Shown: one piece after another, positions 1-8,846 of the stretch | Layout: each line of letters begins with the position of its first letter | Position numbering within the stretch: the stretch's first letter is position 1 | Origin: Nitrospira sp. | GTDB lineage: Bacteria; Nitrospirota; Nitrospiria; Nitrospirales; Nitrospiraceae | Length of the DNA stretch: 64,000 nt | NCBI GenBank assembly: GCA_030123625.1 | Contig: CP126121.1 | Location: 3,388,179-3,452,178 of the forward strand | Direction of reading: 5' to 3' | The notes under the pieces: model-generated | Told to the model about the DNA's origin: nothing | Seen by the model: only the letters and a program-made list of their open reading frames with translations | Database searches by the model: none | Made by a program: the position numbers and the translations under genes

Positions 1-2
1 AA

Positions 3-65
3 CATATGGCCAATGATATTATCAGTCTCGTTGTGCAAAATGGCTGGGCGGATGTCGAGTTGTAG
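3..65 (+). CDS. 3' end of an unidentified gene (partial)
   Basis: An open frame enters from the left edge and stops at 63-65, leaving about 20 codons that end ...NGWADVEL. The following DUF5989 gene starts 217 bases later on the same strand, so this is plausibly the tail of the preceding gene of the polysaccharide locus. It is too short to assign a family, and a chance open frame cannot be excluded. Confidence 0.35.
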   Translation, partial: HMANDIISLVVQNGWADVEL

Positions 66-281
66 AGCGTTCCGATTGTCAGGATTTTCCCGCGTGCTCT
101 GCGGACCGCAAGCGCCATGGGGGCAGGTAAGTTTACCGTCATCAGGAAATTAAGCTGGGGAAAGCTCTGACGATTTATTCTCAGCATATTTGAATCACTT
201 TTGGGCCAAATGGTAAAAATAACTTTCGTGCTGTTCTGAGGGATAGAGCCAACATTTGGTACAAGTCCAAGGAGGTGCACC

Positions 282-434
282 ATGACTGAGTTTGTCCTGG
301 AACTGTGGGACTTTATGAAGGAACGCAAGAAATTCTGGCTATTGCCGATTTTTATAGTTTTGCTCTTATTCGGTACCTTGATTGTGCTGACACAAGGTTC
401 AGCGGTTGCGCCTTTTATCTATACCTTGTTCTAG
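282..434 (+). CDS. DUF5989 small membrane protein (carbamoyltransferase-associated)
   Basis: This is a 50-residue protein starting at the ATG at 282, with a strong Shine-Dalgarno (AAGGAGG) ending about 7 bases upstream. The N-terminus is charged (MTEFVLELWDFMKERKKFW). One hydrophobic helix follows (about residues 19-37, LLPIFIVLLLFGTLIVL), and the tail is short (GSAVAPFIYTLF). This layout matches the DUF5989 family, tiny proteins usually encoded beside a carbamoyltransferase and an SxtJ-like protein. Both of those occur here at 2295 and 4151. The function is unknown; an inner-membrane accessory to sugar carbamoylation is inferred from context. Unusually, a methyltransferase and a deacetylase gene lie between it and its partners. 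It is easily missed because of its length. Confidence 0.82.
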   Translation: MTEFVLELWDFMKERKKFWLLPIFIVLLLFGTLIVLTQGSAVAPFIYTLF

Positions 435-687
435 ATACAGGAGTTCTTTTGTCAAGATCAAGATGATGACGGACTCAATTACTACCGGCCCGCCCAAAGT
501 GGCCTTTATTTCCCCTCATGCGCGGTATAGACATACCGGTAGCTTCAGTCTTAGGATTGACGGGATTCTTAACAGTATCCTGCCCTTGTCCTTGCTTTAA
601 GCTTTAAGATAGATGCATGTGACTCATGCACGGGATTATCAAAGTTGCTGATTCGACCGCGTTGGGCACAGTGAGAAGGAGCCTATA

Positions 688-1344
688 ATGAATCAGGAGC
701 ATAATGCGGCAACGTTTTTTAATAGCTTTGCTGAGACCTTCGACACCATTTACGATCAAAAGCGGAATTCCTTCATGCGTTGGGTGGACGGTAAGTTTCG
801 GAGTGACATGTTCATTCGATATGCCCTCACGTTCGAAGCGCTCGAACATCTGAAGGGTCGTACAGTGCTTGATGTGGGATGCGGCTCAGGCCCATACATC
901 GCTGAAGCGTTCAAACGGGGAGCAGATCGGATTACAGGAATTGATCCCGCTCCCAATATGTTGACCCTTGTGCGTCATCGCCTGGCTCAGGCGGGTCTTG
1001 CGGAGGACCGGTGTAGGTTGATCGAAGGATTGTTTCCAGGTGTACCTGTTGAGCCGCATGACTTCGCGATTGTTATGGGGGTCATGGATTACGTCGAAGA
1101 CGCGCAAGTATTTTTAAAAGCTCTGCGGCCGGTAGTCAAGCAACTGGCTGTTGTATCTTTTCCAAGCGAGCATTGGTTCCGAACCCCCTTCAGGAAATTT
1201 CGCTATCAACTGCGACAATGTCCCGTCTACTTCTATAATGACGCCGGCATTCGCAAACTCTGCGAAAGGGCAGGTTTTGCGGATGTTCGAATCCAGAAAA
1301 TCCCGGGGGCCGGTATGGACTTTCATGTAAGTTTACGGCCATGA
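688..1344 (+). CDS. Class I SAM-dependent methyltransferase
   Basis: This 218-residue protein has the SAM-binding motif I VLDVGCGSGPY near residues 71-81 and an acidic motif II (ITGIDPAPNM), with a post-motif region IVMGVMDYVED, as in small-molecule methyltransferases. The RBS is GAGAAGGAGCC, 7-8 bases before the ATG. Its stop overlaps the start of the deacetylase gene by 4 bases (ATGA), so the two are translationally coupled. The position in a polysaccharide and carbamoylation operon suggests that it methylates a sugar or a lipid-linked glycan intermediate in the cytoplasm. The acceptor cannot be read from the sequence. Confidence 0.85.
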   Translation: MNQEHNAATFFNSFAETFDTIYDQKRNSFMRWVDGKFRSDMFIRYALTFEALEHLKGRTVLDVGCGSGPYIAEAFKRGADRITGIDPAPNMLTLVRHRLAQAGLAEDRCRLIEGLFPGVPVEPHDFAIVMGVMDYVEDAQVFLKALRPVVKQLAVVSFPSEHWFRTPFRKFRYQLRQCPVYFYNDAGIRKLCERAGFADVRIQKIPGAGMDFHVSLRP

Positions 1345-2252
1345 GCTACGGTCCCCCCGTCATCACCATTGATGTTGAAGATTGGCCGCAATCCACATGG
1401 GACCGGAGTCTTCCCATCACGGAGCGGGCAGTTAAAAATACGCGGCGCATCTTGCAGCTTCTCAGCGAAATTGAGGTGCGGGCGACCATGTTCGTGCTCG
1501 GCAAGCTCGCCGAACGTTTTCCTCAAGTCATCAAGGAGATCCAGGCTGATGGGCATGAAGTGGCGTGCCACGGACACGGGCATTTGGAAGTCGGCCGACA
1601 GTCACCCAAAGAATTTCTCGCCGATGTCCGCCGATCTAAGGATCTTCTCGAACAGATTATCGGAATGCAGGTAAGGGGATATCGTGCGCCTGATTTCTCG
1701 ATTGTCCACGATACGCTTTGGGCTCTCGATGTGCTTGCGGAAGTTGGTTTTGAGTACGACTCCAGCATCGTACCGGCTCGTCTTCCACGTTATGGAATCG
1801 CGGGTTGGCCCGTCCTACCGACTCGGGTTCATCTGAACCAGGGAGGCAGCATTTTAGAAGCTCCGTTGGCCACCTTTCAGGCACTCGGCAGAAATATGCC
1901 TGTAGGAGGAGGTGGATATCATCGGTTGTTGCCAGGGTTTGCGAGTCGATACTTTGCTCGGAGGATTATGATCGATGCCCCGTTCGTGTTTTACTGCCAT
2001 CCTTATGAATTCGATGTATACGAATTAAGGGAGATTCCAATCCGCGTCCCGCTCGCGGTTCGATTTTACCAAGGTGCCGGGCGAAGATGGTTTGAACAGC
2101 GCTTCCGATCTTTTGTGGGGTGTTTGGGTTGGCAAACGATGCATGACATGCTGTTTTCGCACTCATGGCAGGAATTCGACCCACGCAGTTTGCCCCCCGA
2201 CTCTATGGGCTTGGGGAAACTGTCCACACCCCAGTCGACCACAGTTTCTTAA
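1341..2252 (+). CDS. Polysaccharide deacetylase, DUF3473/XrtA-locus type
   Basis: This 303-residue NodB-fold (CE4) deacetylase has the metal and catalytic motif TIDVEDW at residues 9-15, the histidine motif GHEVACHGHGH near residue 70-80, GYRAPDFS near 113-120 and a late FYCHPYEFD near 217-225. The last part corresponds to the DUF3473 extension typical of deacetylases in exosortase A (PEP-CTERM) polysaccharide loci. It would remove N-acetyl groups from the exported or lipid-linked polysaccharide. No signal peptide is visible. It overlaps the upstream methyltransferase by 4 bases. No exosortase gene is seen in this window, so the link to the PEP-CTERM system is family knowledge only. Confidence 0.9.
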   Translation: MSYGPPVITIDVEDWPQSTWDRSLPITERAVKNTRRILQLLSEIEVRATMFVLGKLAERFPQVIKEIQADGHEVACHGHGHLEVGRQSPKEFLADVRRSKDLLEQIIGMQVRGYRAPDFSIVHDTLWALDVLAEVGFEYDSSIVPARLPRYGIAGWPVLPTRVHLNQGGSILEAPLATFQALGRNMPVGGGGYHRLLPGFASRYFARRIMIDAPFVFYCHPYEFDVYELREIPIRVPLAVRFYQGAGRRWFEQRFRSFVGCLGWQTMHDMLFSHSWQEFDPRSLPPDSMGLGKLSTPQSTTVS

Positions 2253-2294
2253 TTTGTATCATCTAGGAACGACTCCAAACCGTGACGGAGGAGT

Positions 2295-4139
2295 ATGGGT
2301 AACATACTGGGGATCTCGGCTTTCTACCACGACAGTGCGGCGTGCCTCATCCGTGAAGGAGACATCATAGCGGCTGCTCAGGAGGAACGGTTTACCCGAA
2401 AGAAGCACGACCCAGGTTTCCCTTCTCATGCGGTTGCCTACTGCTTGAAAGAGGGAGGAATTACTCTCGGTGATCTTCGCTATATTGTTTTCTATGATAA
2501 ACCACTCGTGAAATTTGAGCGGTTAATTGAGACGTACTTGGCATTCGCTCCGAAGGGACTCCAATCATTCGTGGCGGCTATGCCGGTATGGCTCAAGGAA
2601 AAACTCTTACTCCGTAATTTGCTTGCGAAAGAGTTTCTTGCGTTGTCCCCGGAGATGGATCAGTCGATGCTTCCCCCCCTGTTGTTCGGTGAGCACCATG
2701 AATCTCATGCAGCCTCCGCATTTTACCCGTCGCCCTATGACAAGGCTGTGGTGCTCTGCATGGATGGCGTTGGCGAGTGGGCTACGACGTCTGCCTGGCT
2801 TGGCGAAGGGAACGCGTTGACGCCGCTCTGGGAAATTCCGTTTCCTCATTCTCTTGGGCTTCTCTATTCTGCCTTTACGTACTACACCGGCTTCAAAGTC
2901 AATTCAGGCGAATACAAAGTCATGGGTTTGGCTCCGTATGGGGAACCGAAATACGTCAAGGCCATCTATGACCATCTTCTTGATCTCAAACCTGACGGGA
3001 CATTCCGCTTGAATATGGATTATTTCAACTACTGCACTGGGTTGACGATGACGGGGGACAAATTTGATGACTTGTTCGGTGGGCCACCGCGGAAACCGGA
3101 GAGCAAGTTGACGCAACGGGAGATGGATTTGGCCCGTTCAGTCCAAGAAGTGACCGAAGAGGTTATGCTTCGTGTCACGAGAACTCTACACCGTGAAACC
3201 GGGGTTGAGTATCTCTGTATGGCCGGTGGTGTCGCGCTCAACTGTGTGGGTAACGGACGGATTCTACGAGAAGGTCCGTTCAAAGGGATCTGGATTCAGC
3301 CGGCAGCTGGAGACGCGGGTGGGGCGATCGGCGCTGCGTTGAGTGCCTGGTATCGTTATGACGATCAAGCGAGGGCCGTGACCGGTGTTGACCGGATGAG
3401 CGGGAGTTATCTGGGACCACGGCATACCAATGCCGAAATCGAACAGTTTCTTAAGAAGGTTGAGGCACCCTATGAGTTGTTGGACGACGATCACCTTTTT
3501 GACCGGGTGGCAACAGATCTTGCCGAAGGGAAGGTTGTCGGCTGGTTGCAGGGCCGAATGGAGTTCGGTCCGCGTGCGCTCGGCGGTCGAAGCATCCTTG
3601 GCGACGCCAGAAATACAAAAATGCAATCAGTGATGAACCTGAAGATCAAGTATCGAGAGTCGTTTCGCCCCTTTGCGCCTTCGGTCCTTCGGGAGCGAGT
3701 GTCGGATTTCTTTGAAATGAACACGGACAGTCCCTACATGTTGCTGGTGGCGCCGGTGATGGAGAAACGGCGGCTTCCCCTGCCCGCCAATCGATCCGAT
3801 TTATGGGGCATTGATCTGTTGAACATTCCACGGTCCGATATTCCTGCCGTCACGCATCTGGATTATTCGGCCCGAATACAAACCGTTCATGAGGAAACCA
3901 ACCCGAGGTATTATCGGCTGCTCAAGTCGTTCGAGGCACAAACAGACTGTCCTGTTCTGGTCAATACATCTTTCAACGTTCGAGGGGAGCCGATCGTGTC
4001 CACACCGGAGGATGCCTACCGATGTTTTATGCGGACTGAAATGGATGTACTTGTCCTGGAAAACTGCGTATTGTATAAAACGCGACAAAAGCCATTGGAG
4101 AACGATACAAATTGGCAAAAAGAATTCGAGCTTGATTAG
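2295..4139 (+). CDS. Carbamoyltransferase (NodU/TobZ family)
   Basis: This 614-residue protein has both expected halves. The N-terminal Kae1-like domain begins MGNILGISAFYHDSAA and carries the HHESHAASAF motif at about residues 132-141, followed by CMDGVGEW and MAGGVALNCVGNGR. The C-terminal YrdC-related domain includes YRESFRPFAPSVL and VNTSFNVRGEPIV. The family uses carbamoyl phosphate and ATP to make carbamoyl-adenylate and transfers the carbamoyl group to a hydroxyl of a sugar or secondary metabolite. The length and motifs are complete, so it should be active. The RBS is GGAGGAGT directly upstream. The SxtJ-like gene follows after 11 bases. The acceptor is probably a sugar of the surface polysaccharide (inferred). 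Confidence 0.93.
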   Translation: MGNILGISAFYHDSAACLIREGDIIAAAQEERFTRKKHDPGFPSHAVAYCLKEGGITLGDLRYIVFYDKPLVKFERLIETYLAFAPKGLQSFVAAMPVWLKEKLLLRNLLAKEFLALSPEMDQSMLPPLLFGEHHESHAASAFYPSPYDKAVVLCMDGVGEWATTSAWLGEGNALTPLWEIPFPHSLGLLYSAFTYYTGFKVNSGEYKVMGLAPYGEPKYVKAIYDHLLDLKPDGTFRLNMDYFNYCTGLTMTGDKFDDLFGGPPRKPESKLTQREMDLARSVQEVTEEVMLRVTRTLHRETGVEYLCMAGGVALNCVGNGRILREGPFKGIWIQPAAGDAGGAIGAALSAWYRYDDQARAVTGVDRMSGSYLGPRHTNAEIEQFLKKVEAPYELLDDDHLFDRVATDLAEGKVVGWLQGRMEFGPRALGGRSILGDARNTKMQSVMNLKIKYRESFRPFAPSVLRERVSDFFEMNTDSPYMLLVAPVMEKRRLPLPANRSDLWGIDLLNIPRSDIPAVTHLDYSARIQTVHEETNPRYYRLLKSFEAQTDCPVLVNTSFNVRGEPIVSTPEDAYRCFMRTEMDVLVLENCVLYKTRQKPLENDTNWQKEFELD

Positions 4140-4150
4140 GAGACTGCGCG

Positions 4151-4555
4151 ATGGATCGAACAAATCAACAGCCTACCAAGAAGGATTTGCGGCAATTCGG
4201 TCTGTTGGTGGGAATTGTGTTTGCGGTAATCGGATTGTGGCCTGTTGTGTTCAGAAGTGAGTCGCCTCGCCTGTGGGCGACGATTCTGGGAAGTCTGCTC
4301 ATTGTTCTGGGTGCGATTGCTCCGCAGAGCTTGAAACACGCTCATAAAGGATGGATGAAGGTAGGCCACGTTCTCGGCTCGATCAATACGAAAATCATAC
4401 TTGGAATCATCTATTATCTTCTTATCACTCCGATGGGTCTGGTCATGCGGCTGATGGGCAAGGATCCGATGCATCGTGCCTTGACACCAGACATAGATAC
4501 CTATCGCATCGTGCGATCGCCACGGCCACGCCATCACATGCGAAACCAATTCTGA
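4151..4555 (+). CDS. SxtJ-like small membrane protein
   Basis: This is a 134-residue protein with two close hydrophobic helices (about residues 16-34 and 43-60) and a third around 80-100, ending in a basic tail. The segment [18 protein letters not shown] is characteristic of SxtJ-like proteins, which are encoded beside carbamoyltransferases, including in saxitoxin clusters. The function is unproven. It lies 11 bases after the carbamoyltransferase, and with DUF5989 at 282 it completes the usual trio. It probably acts at the inner membrane as a partner of the carbamoyl transfer reaction. Confidence 0.83.
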   Translation: MDRTNQQPTKKDLRQFGLLVGIVFAVIGLWPVVFRSESPRLWATILGSLLIVLGAIAPQSLKHAHKGWMKVGHVLGSINTKIILGIIYYLLITPMGLVMRLMGKDPMHRALTPDIDTYRIVRSPRPRHHMRNQF

Positions 4556-4640
4556 AACGAAGAACAAAGATGGATGGGTTTGGGTTGGCTATCTAATTCA
4601 TGGGCATCTTGAGCTAGGGCTTGTTAGGAGGAACAGTTGT

Positions 4641-6230
4641 ATGGAAGAGCGACCTCGTACTCATGAAGAGACTAATATCAAAGTGGCAGTTGTAGGAGCA
4701 GGGTACTGGGGTAAAAATCTGGTGAGGAATTTTGCCAATTTGAAAACACTGGCAGCCGTCTGCGACAGCGATGCTGAACGTCTAGTGCCGTTTTCAGAGC
4801 AGTACCCTAGTGTGAATTTGTTTCATTCCTATTCGGATGTGCTGCGAGATGACACGATCCATGGGGTGGCCATTGCAACCCCCGCTGAAATGCATGCCGA
4901 TACAGTTCGAAAGGCATTGCTTGCCGGTAAAGACGTGTTTGTGGAGAAGCCGCTCTGTCTTTCTGTCGAAGAAGGTAAGGAACTGGTTGTTCTAGCAAAG
5001 AAACACAACCGTATTCTCATGGTGGGGCACCTCCTCTGGTATCACCCGGCTGTTCTGAGATTGAAGGAACTCATCCGGCAAGGGGAGCTGGGACGGATCC
5101 AATACATATATTCGAATCGCTTGAATCTGGGGAAGATACGTCGGGAAGAGAATATTCTTTGGTCGTTTGCACCTCACGATATCTCGGTGATCCTTGGGTT
5201 GTTGAATGAAATGCCCGATTTGGTCATGGCGCAAGGAGGAAATTATCTTCATGAGCAAATTGCCGACGTGACCATCAGTCTCCTGTCTTTTCCTAGCGGG
5301 GTCAAAGCTCATATCTTTGTTTCATGGCTCCATCCCTTTAAAGAACAGAAATTAATCGTAGTGGGCGACCGAAAAATGGCAGTCTTTGACGACATGGAAA
5401 TGAAGGATAAACTACTTCTTTATCCTCATTCTATACATTGGAAAGATAATATTCCAATTGCGAATAAGGCGGATGCCCAACCAGTCGAACTTGATCAAGA
5501 AGAACCCCTGCGTGCAGAATGTCAACATTTTCTGAGATGCATTACGACGAGAACAAAACCAAGGACAGATGGAGAAGAAGGCCTGCGTGTGCTGTCTGTG
5601 CTTCAGCGATGCCAAGAGGCGCTGGGACACACCGTGCCGCGGCCAGTGTCGAACCAAAGGCCGAACAGCTATTTCGCCCACGAGTCCGCATTCGTCGATG
5701 AAGGCGCCAAGATCGGTGAGGGAACAAGCATATGGCATATGTCGCACATCATGAAAGGATCAAACATTGGGAAGAACTGCAAGATCGGTCAAAATGTCAT
5801 CGTCGGACCCAACGTCAAGGTAGGTAATGGAGTCAAAATCCAGAACAACGTATCAGTGTATGAAGGCGTCACATTGGAGGATCATGTTTTCTGCGGGCCA
5901 TCCATGGTCTTTACGAATGTCTTCAACCCTCGAAGTGAGATTCCACGGATGAAGGAATTGAGACCGACGCTTGTGAGACGAGGTGCCACGCTGGGAGCTA
6001 ACTCGACAATTCTTTGTGGAATCACGATCGGTCAATATGCCCTTATCGGAGCAGGAACGGTCGTCACAAAGGATGTGCCCGATCATGCGTTAGTGATTGG
6101 CAATCCTGGGCGAGTCACCGGTTGGATGTGTCAGTGCGGAACCAAGCTGTTTGTCGAGGGCAAGAATGCCTCCTGCCAAGCATGTGGCAAGCAATATCTG
6201 TTTGATGAAGCAGGAATGAAGCAGTCTTAA
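4641..6230 (+). CDS. Fused Gfo/Idh/MocA dehydrogenase and hexapeptide N-acetyltransferase (WbpB-WbpD-like)
   Basis: This 529-residue two-domain enzyme has an NAD-binding Rossmann motif ([17 protein letters not shown]) at residues 14-30 and the Gfo/Idh/MocA signature [10 protein letters not shown] near 98-107. After about residue 340 there is a left-handed beta-helix acyltransferase with hexapeptide repeats ([20 protein letters not shown]). A C-terminal CxC...CxxC zinc-ribbon-like tail (CQCGTKL...CQACGK) ends the protein. WbpB oxidises C3 of a UDP-N-acetyl-hexosaminuronate and WbpD acetylates the resulting 3-amine. Here both are one polypeptide, with the WbpE-like aminotransferase immediately downstream, so all three steps are present. 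The RBS AGGAGG precedes the ATG by 9 bases. Confidence 0.88.
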   Translation: MEERPRTHEETNIKVAVVGAGYWGKNLVRNFANLKTLAAVCDSDAERLVPFSEQYPSVNLFHSYSDVLRDDTIHGVAIATPAEMHADTVRKALLAGKDVFVEKPLCLSVEEGKELVVLAKKHNRILMVGHLLWYHPAVLRLKELIRQGELGRIQYIYSNRLNLGKIRREENILWSFAPHDISVILGLLNEMPDLVMAQGGNYLHEQIADVTISLLSFPSGVKAHIFVSWLHPFKEQKLIVVGDRKMAVFDDMEMKDKLLLYPHSIHWKDNIPIANKADAQPVELDQEEPLRAECQHFLRCITTRTKPRTDGEEGLRVLSVLQRCQEALGHTVPRPVSNQRPNSYFAHESAFVDEGAKIGEGTSIWHMSHIMKGSNIGKNCKIGQNVIVGPNVKVGNGVKIQNNVSVYEGVTLEDHVFCGPSMVFTNVFNPRSEIPRMKELRPTLVRRGATLGANSTILCGITIGQYALIGAGTVVTKDVPDHALVIGNPGRVTGWMCQCGTKLFVEGKNASCQACGKQYLFDEAGMKQS

Positions 6231-6241
6231 AGGAGACCTCC

Positions 6242-7378
6242 ATGGCAGTTCCATTACTTGATCTGAATGCTCATCACGAGCCGCTCAAACAAGAAATTCT
6301 GGCGGCATTGGAAAAAACTTTTCGAAGCAACGCATTTATCCTCGGTCCGGACGTGAGTAAGTTGGAAGAGCGAGTGGCTGCCTATTGTCAGGCTACGTAT
6401 GGCATTGGTGTGACGTCCGGAACCGATGCGCTATTACTTGCGCTCATGGCGCTTGGAATCGGGCCAGAAGATGAAGTGGTCACGACCCCCTATTCATTTT
6501 TTGCTACTGCTGGAGTAATCGTTCGTCTTGGAGCCAAGCCGGTGCTTGTAGACATCGATCCCGTCACCTATAACATCGATCCAGCCAAAATTACGTCGGT
6601 GCTGACGGCCAAAAGCAAGGCTATTATTCCGGTCCATCTCTACGGACAATGCGCAGACATGGCACCGATTATGGATATTGCCAAGCGACACAATCTGAGC
6701 GTCATTGAGGACGCGGCTCAAGCCATCGGCTCGGAATACCGCGATGGCCGCCGAGTCTGCAGCATGGGCACTATCGGATGCCTCTCTTTTTTCCCAAGCA
6801 AAAATCTGGGCTGCTTGGGTGATGGAGGAATGGCCATTACCAACGATCCCGAACTAGCGGAGCGGATGAGAATTCTCCGTGTCCACGGCAGCAAACCCAA
6901 GTACTATCACAAGGTGATTGGGGGAAATTTCCGACTCGACACCATTCAGGCAGCGGTGTTGAATGTGAAGCTAAATTACCTGGATGGATGGACGAAACGA
7001 AGACAAGAGAATGCCGAAAGATATGAGTTACTGTTTCGACAGAGTGGCGTCGTGCAGAAGGGAAACGTACGATTGCCGGAAGCCGTTTATCGATCTGCAG
7101 GAGTGAAGCACTATCATATCTATAACCAGTTCGTGCTCCGAGTAGAACATCGAGACGCGCTCATGGAGCATCTCAAACAGAAAGGGATTGGTGCGGAGAT
7201 CTACTATCCAGTTCCTTTTCACTTGCAGGAGTGTTTTCAGTACCTGGGTCATAAGAAAGGTGATTTTCCGGAATCTGAGCGGGCCGCCGATGAGACCATT
7301 GCGATTCCAATCTATCCGGAACTGACTTCTGCTCAGCAGGCCGAGGTAGTTAAGGCTATCACTGCCTTCTACGGATAG
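6242..7378 (+). CDS. DegT/DnrJ/EryC1/StrS aminotransferase (WbpE-like)
   Basis: This 378-residue PLP-dependent sugar aminotransferase opens MAVPLLDLNAHH and has the cofactor-binding region GVTSGTDALLLAL. The Asp-containing motif is VIEDAAQAIGSEY and the PLP lysine is in FFPSKNLGCLGDGG. It begins 11 bases after the fused dehydrogenase/acetyltransferase with a good RBS (AAGGAGACC). It most likely aminates the 3-keto sugar made by the first domain of that protein, which is then N-acetylated by the second domain. Full family length, no damage seen. Confidence 0.9.
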   Translation: MAVPLLDLNAHHEPLKQEILAALEKTFRSNAFILGPDVSKLEERVAAYCQATYGIGVTSGTDALLLALMALGIGPEDEVVTTPYSFFATAGVIVRLGAKPVLVDIDPVTYNIDPAKITSVLTAKSKAIIPVHLYGQCADMAPIMDIAKRHNLSVIEDAAQAIGSEYRDGRRVCSMGTIGCLSFFPSKNLGCLGDGGMAITNDPELAERMRILRVHGSKPKYYHKVIGGNFRLDTIQAAVLNVKLNYLDGWTKRRQENAERYELLFRQSGVVQKGNVRLPEAVYRSAGVKHYHIYNQFVLRVEHRDALMEHLKQKGIGAEIYYPVPFHLQECFQYLGHKKGDFPESERAADETIAIPIYPELTSAQQAEVVKAITAFYG

Positions 7379-7509
7379 CCCGGAGAGATATCCCTCCAGG
7401 TTACCCATTACCTTAACGTTAACGAAGACAAAGAGAGGGCTCCGGAAATTCGGCCAGTATGATAAGTGACCTTCCCCCCGATTTTACAGACACCTCTGGG
7501 AGGAGGAGA

Positions 7510-7823
7510 ATGATGAAATCGGAGGACAGCATGCTCACCACAACACGACGGTCGTATACGGAGGTGTTTAAGAAGCGGTGCGCTTGGTGCGGGAGTCGGG
7601 ACAGCCTGTCGCGCAGGTGGCACGGGACCTGGGGATTGCCGACCATCTGCTCTACCGCTGGTGGGCGGAACAGCAGCGAGCGGAGGGGCGCGGGCAGACA
7701 CGCCAATCCGTGCGGGCCGAGCAGGCGGAGCTGGCCCAACTGCGGCGTGAAAATGCTGTACTGAAGCAGGAGCGGGATTTTTTAAAACGTGCGGCGGCGT
7801 TCCTCGCGAAGGAGTCGCGATGA
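7510..7823 (+). pseudogene. IS3 orfA, frameshifted
   Basis: The N-terminus MKSEDSMLTTTRRSYTEVFK reads in one frame. The helix-turn-helix and leucine-zipper part (VAQVARDLGIADHLLYRWW, then LAQLRRENAVLKQERDFL) continues in another frame from about 7578. The shift near 7575 therefore splits the DNA-binding protein. The stop overlaps the orfB start at 7820 by 4 bases, the usual IS3 arrangement. Confidence 0.8.
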
Positions 7824-8545
7824 GATACCAGGTGATCCAGGAGCACGACCGTCGCTATCCAATCCGCCTGATGTGCCGGGCCTTGGCGGTGTCGCCCGCC
7901 GGACATCATGCCTGGCGAACCCGGCCGGTGAGTACCCGCTCAGCAGCCAATCAGACCCTGCTCACCGAACTGCACCAGCTGCACCATGAGAGTCACCAGA
8001 CCTCCAGACCTATGGGAGTCCACGGATGTGGCGGGTGCTGGTGAAGCGAGGCCGTCAGGTGGGTCGCCATCGCATGGCCCGGCTCATGCGGCACGATGGG
8101 CTGCGCGCCAAGATGGTCACGAAGTGGCGCGTCACGACCCACTTGAGCCATCAGTTCCCGGTTTCCGCCAATCAGCTGAACCGACAGTTTACCGTGGCCG
8201 CCCCGAATCAGGTGTGGGCCGGGGATCTAACGTATATCTGGACCCTGGAAGGCTGGCTCTATCTGGCCGTTCTGCTGGATCTCTATTCACGAGCCATGGT
8301 GGGCTGGGCCATGGGGGCCCGGCTCACGGGAGAGTTGACGCAGGAGGCCTTACAGATGGCGCTGCAGCGACGGCAACCGAAACCGGCCTGCTCCACCATT
8401 CGGATCGTCAGTATGCGGCCATCGCCTACCAACAGGCGGGCATCGCCGTCAGCATGTCTCGGAGGGGGAATTGCTGGGACAACGCCTGTCGACCCTCGGC
8501 TATCGGTCCCCCACCGAGTCCGAGACGAGGACGGCTGTCGCGTAA
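7820..8545 (+). pseudogene. IS3 orfB transposase, multiply frameshifted and internally deleted
   Basis: It starts MRYQVIQEHDRRYPIRLMCR. The frame shifts near 8010 (the YGSPRMWR block is out of register), continues through the rve core (VWAGDLTYIW, VLLDLYSRAMVGW) and shifts again near 8390, where HHSDR and MSRRGNCWDNA lie in another frame. The sequence then jumps from the Asn-Ala-Cys motif straight to the C-terminal LGYRSPTEFE-type segment, so the final catalytic Glu region is deleted. It cannot encode an active transposase. Confidence 0.82.
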
Positions 8546-8846
8546 CCCGGTGTCCACGAAATCGGGGGAAGATCACAGGCCGTATCGCGCGCTTGACTGA
8601 CGCACGCCGATCGCGTGTACTGGAAGAATCTGCCTGCCCGGCCCACCGCCGCGTAGGCCTTATCCGCCAGGCACCACTTATGAACTGGTGAACTGGCAGA
8701 AACTGTCCAAACCACCGGGTCACCACACAATCCACACTAAAGGACCGAATGCGCAGTCGATAAGGCTCACGATCCGGAAATGTCATGTTATCCCTGGGAC
8801 ACGAGATGAATGCCAAGTGCCTAAACATTGGCGGGGAAGATAGTGC

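Larger units (their letters stand above)
7467..8575 (+). mobile_element. Decayed IS3-family element, copy 1
   Basis: The imperfect terminal inverted repeats are TGACCTTCCCCCCGATTT at 7467 and the complementary AAATCGGGGGAAGATCA ending at 8575. Between them lie frameshifted orfA and orfB reading frames. About 1.1 kb remains, shorter than an intact two-ORF IS3 element because a block after the Asn-Ala-Cys of orfB is missing. No target duplication is obvious. A sibling copy in the same orientation occurs at about 10659-11902. The element separates the WbpE-like gene from the GT-C gene. Confidence 0.82.

Noticed and set aside
406..600. 64-codon plus-strand frame after the DUF5989 gene (PKVAFISPHARYR-like)
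   Set aside because: Poor start context, begins inside the DUF5989 gene and lacks any family feature. It could be the truncated front of a lost gene, but that cannot be supported.
2295..4139. Possibility that the carbamoyltransferase is HypF for hydrogenase maturation
   Set aside because: It lacks the acylphosphatase and zinc-finger domains of HypF and sits with SxtJ/DUF5989 and sugar genes.
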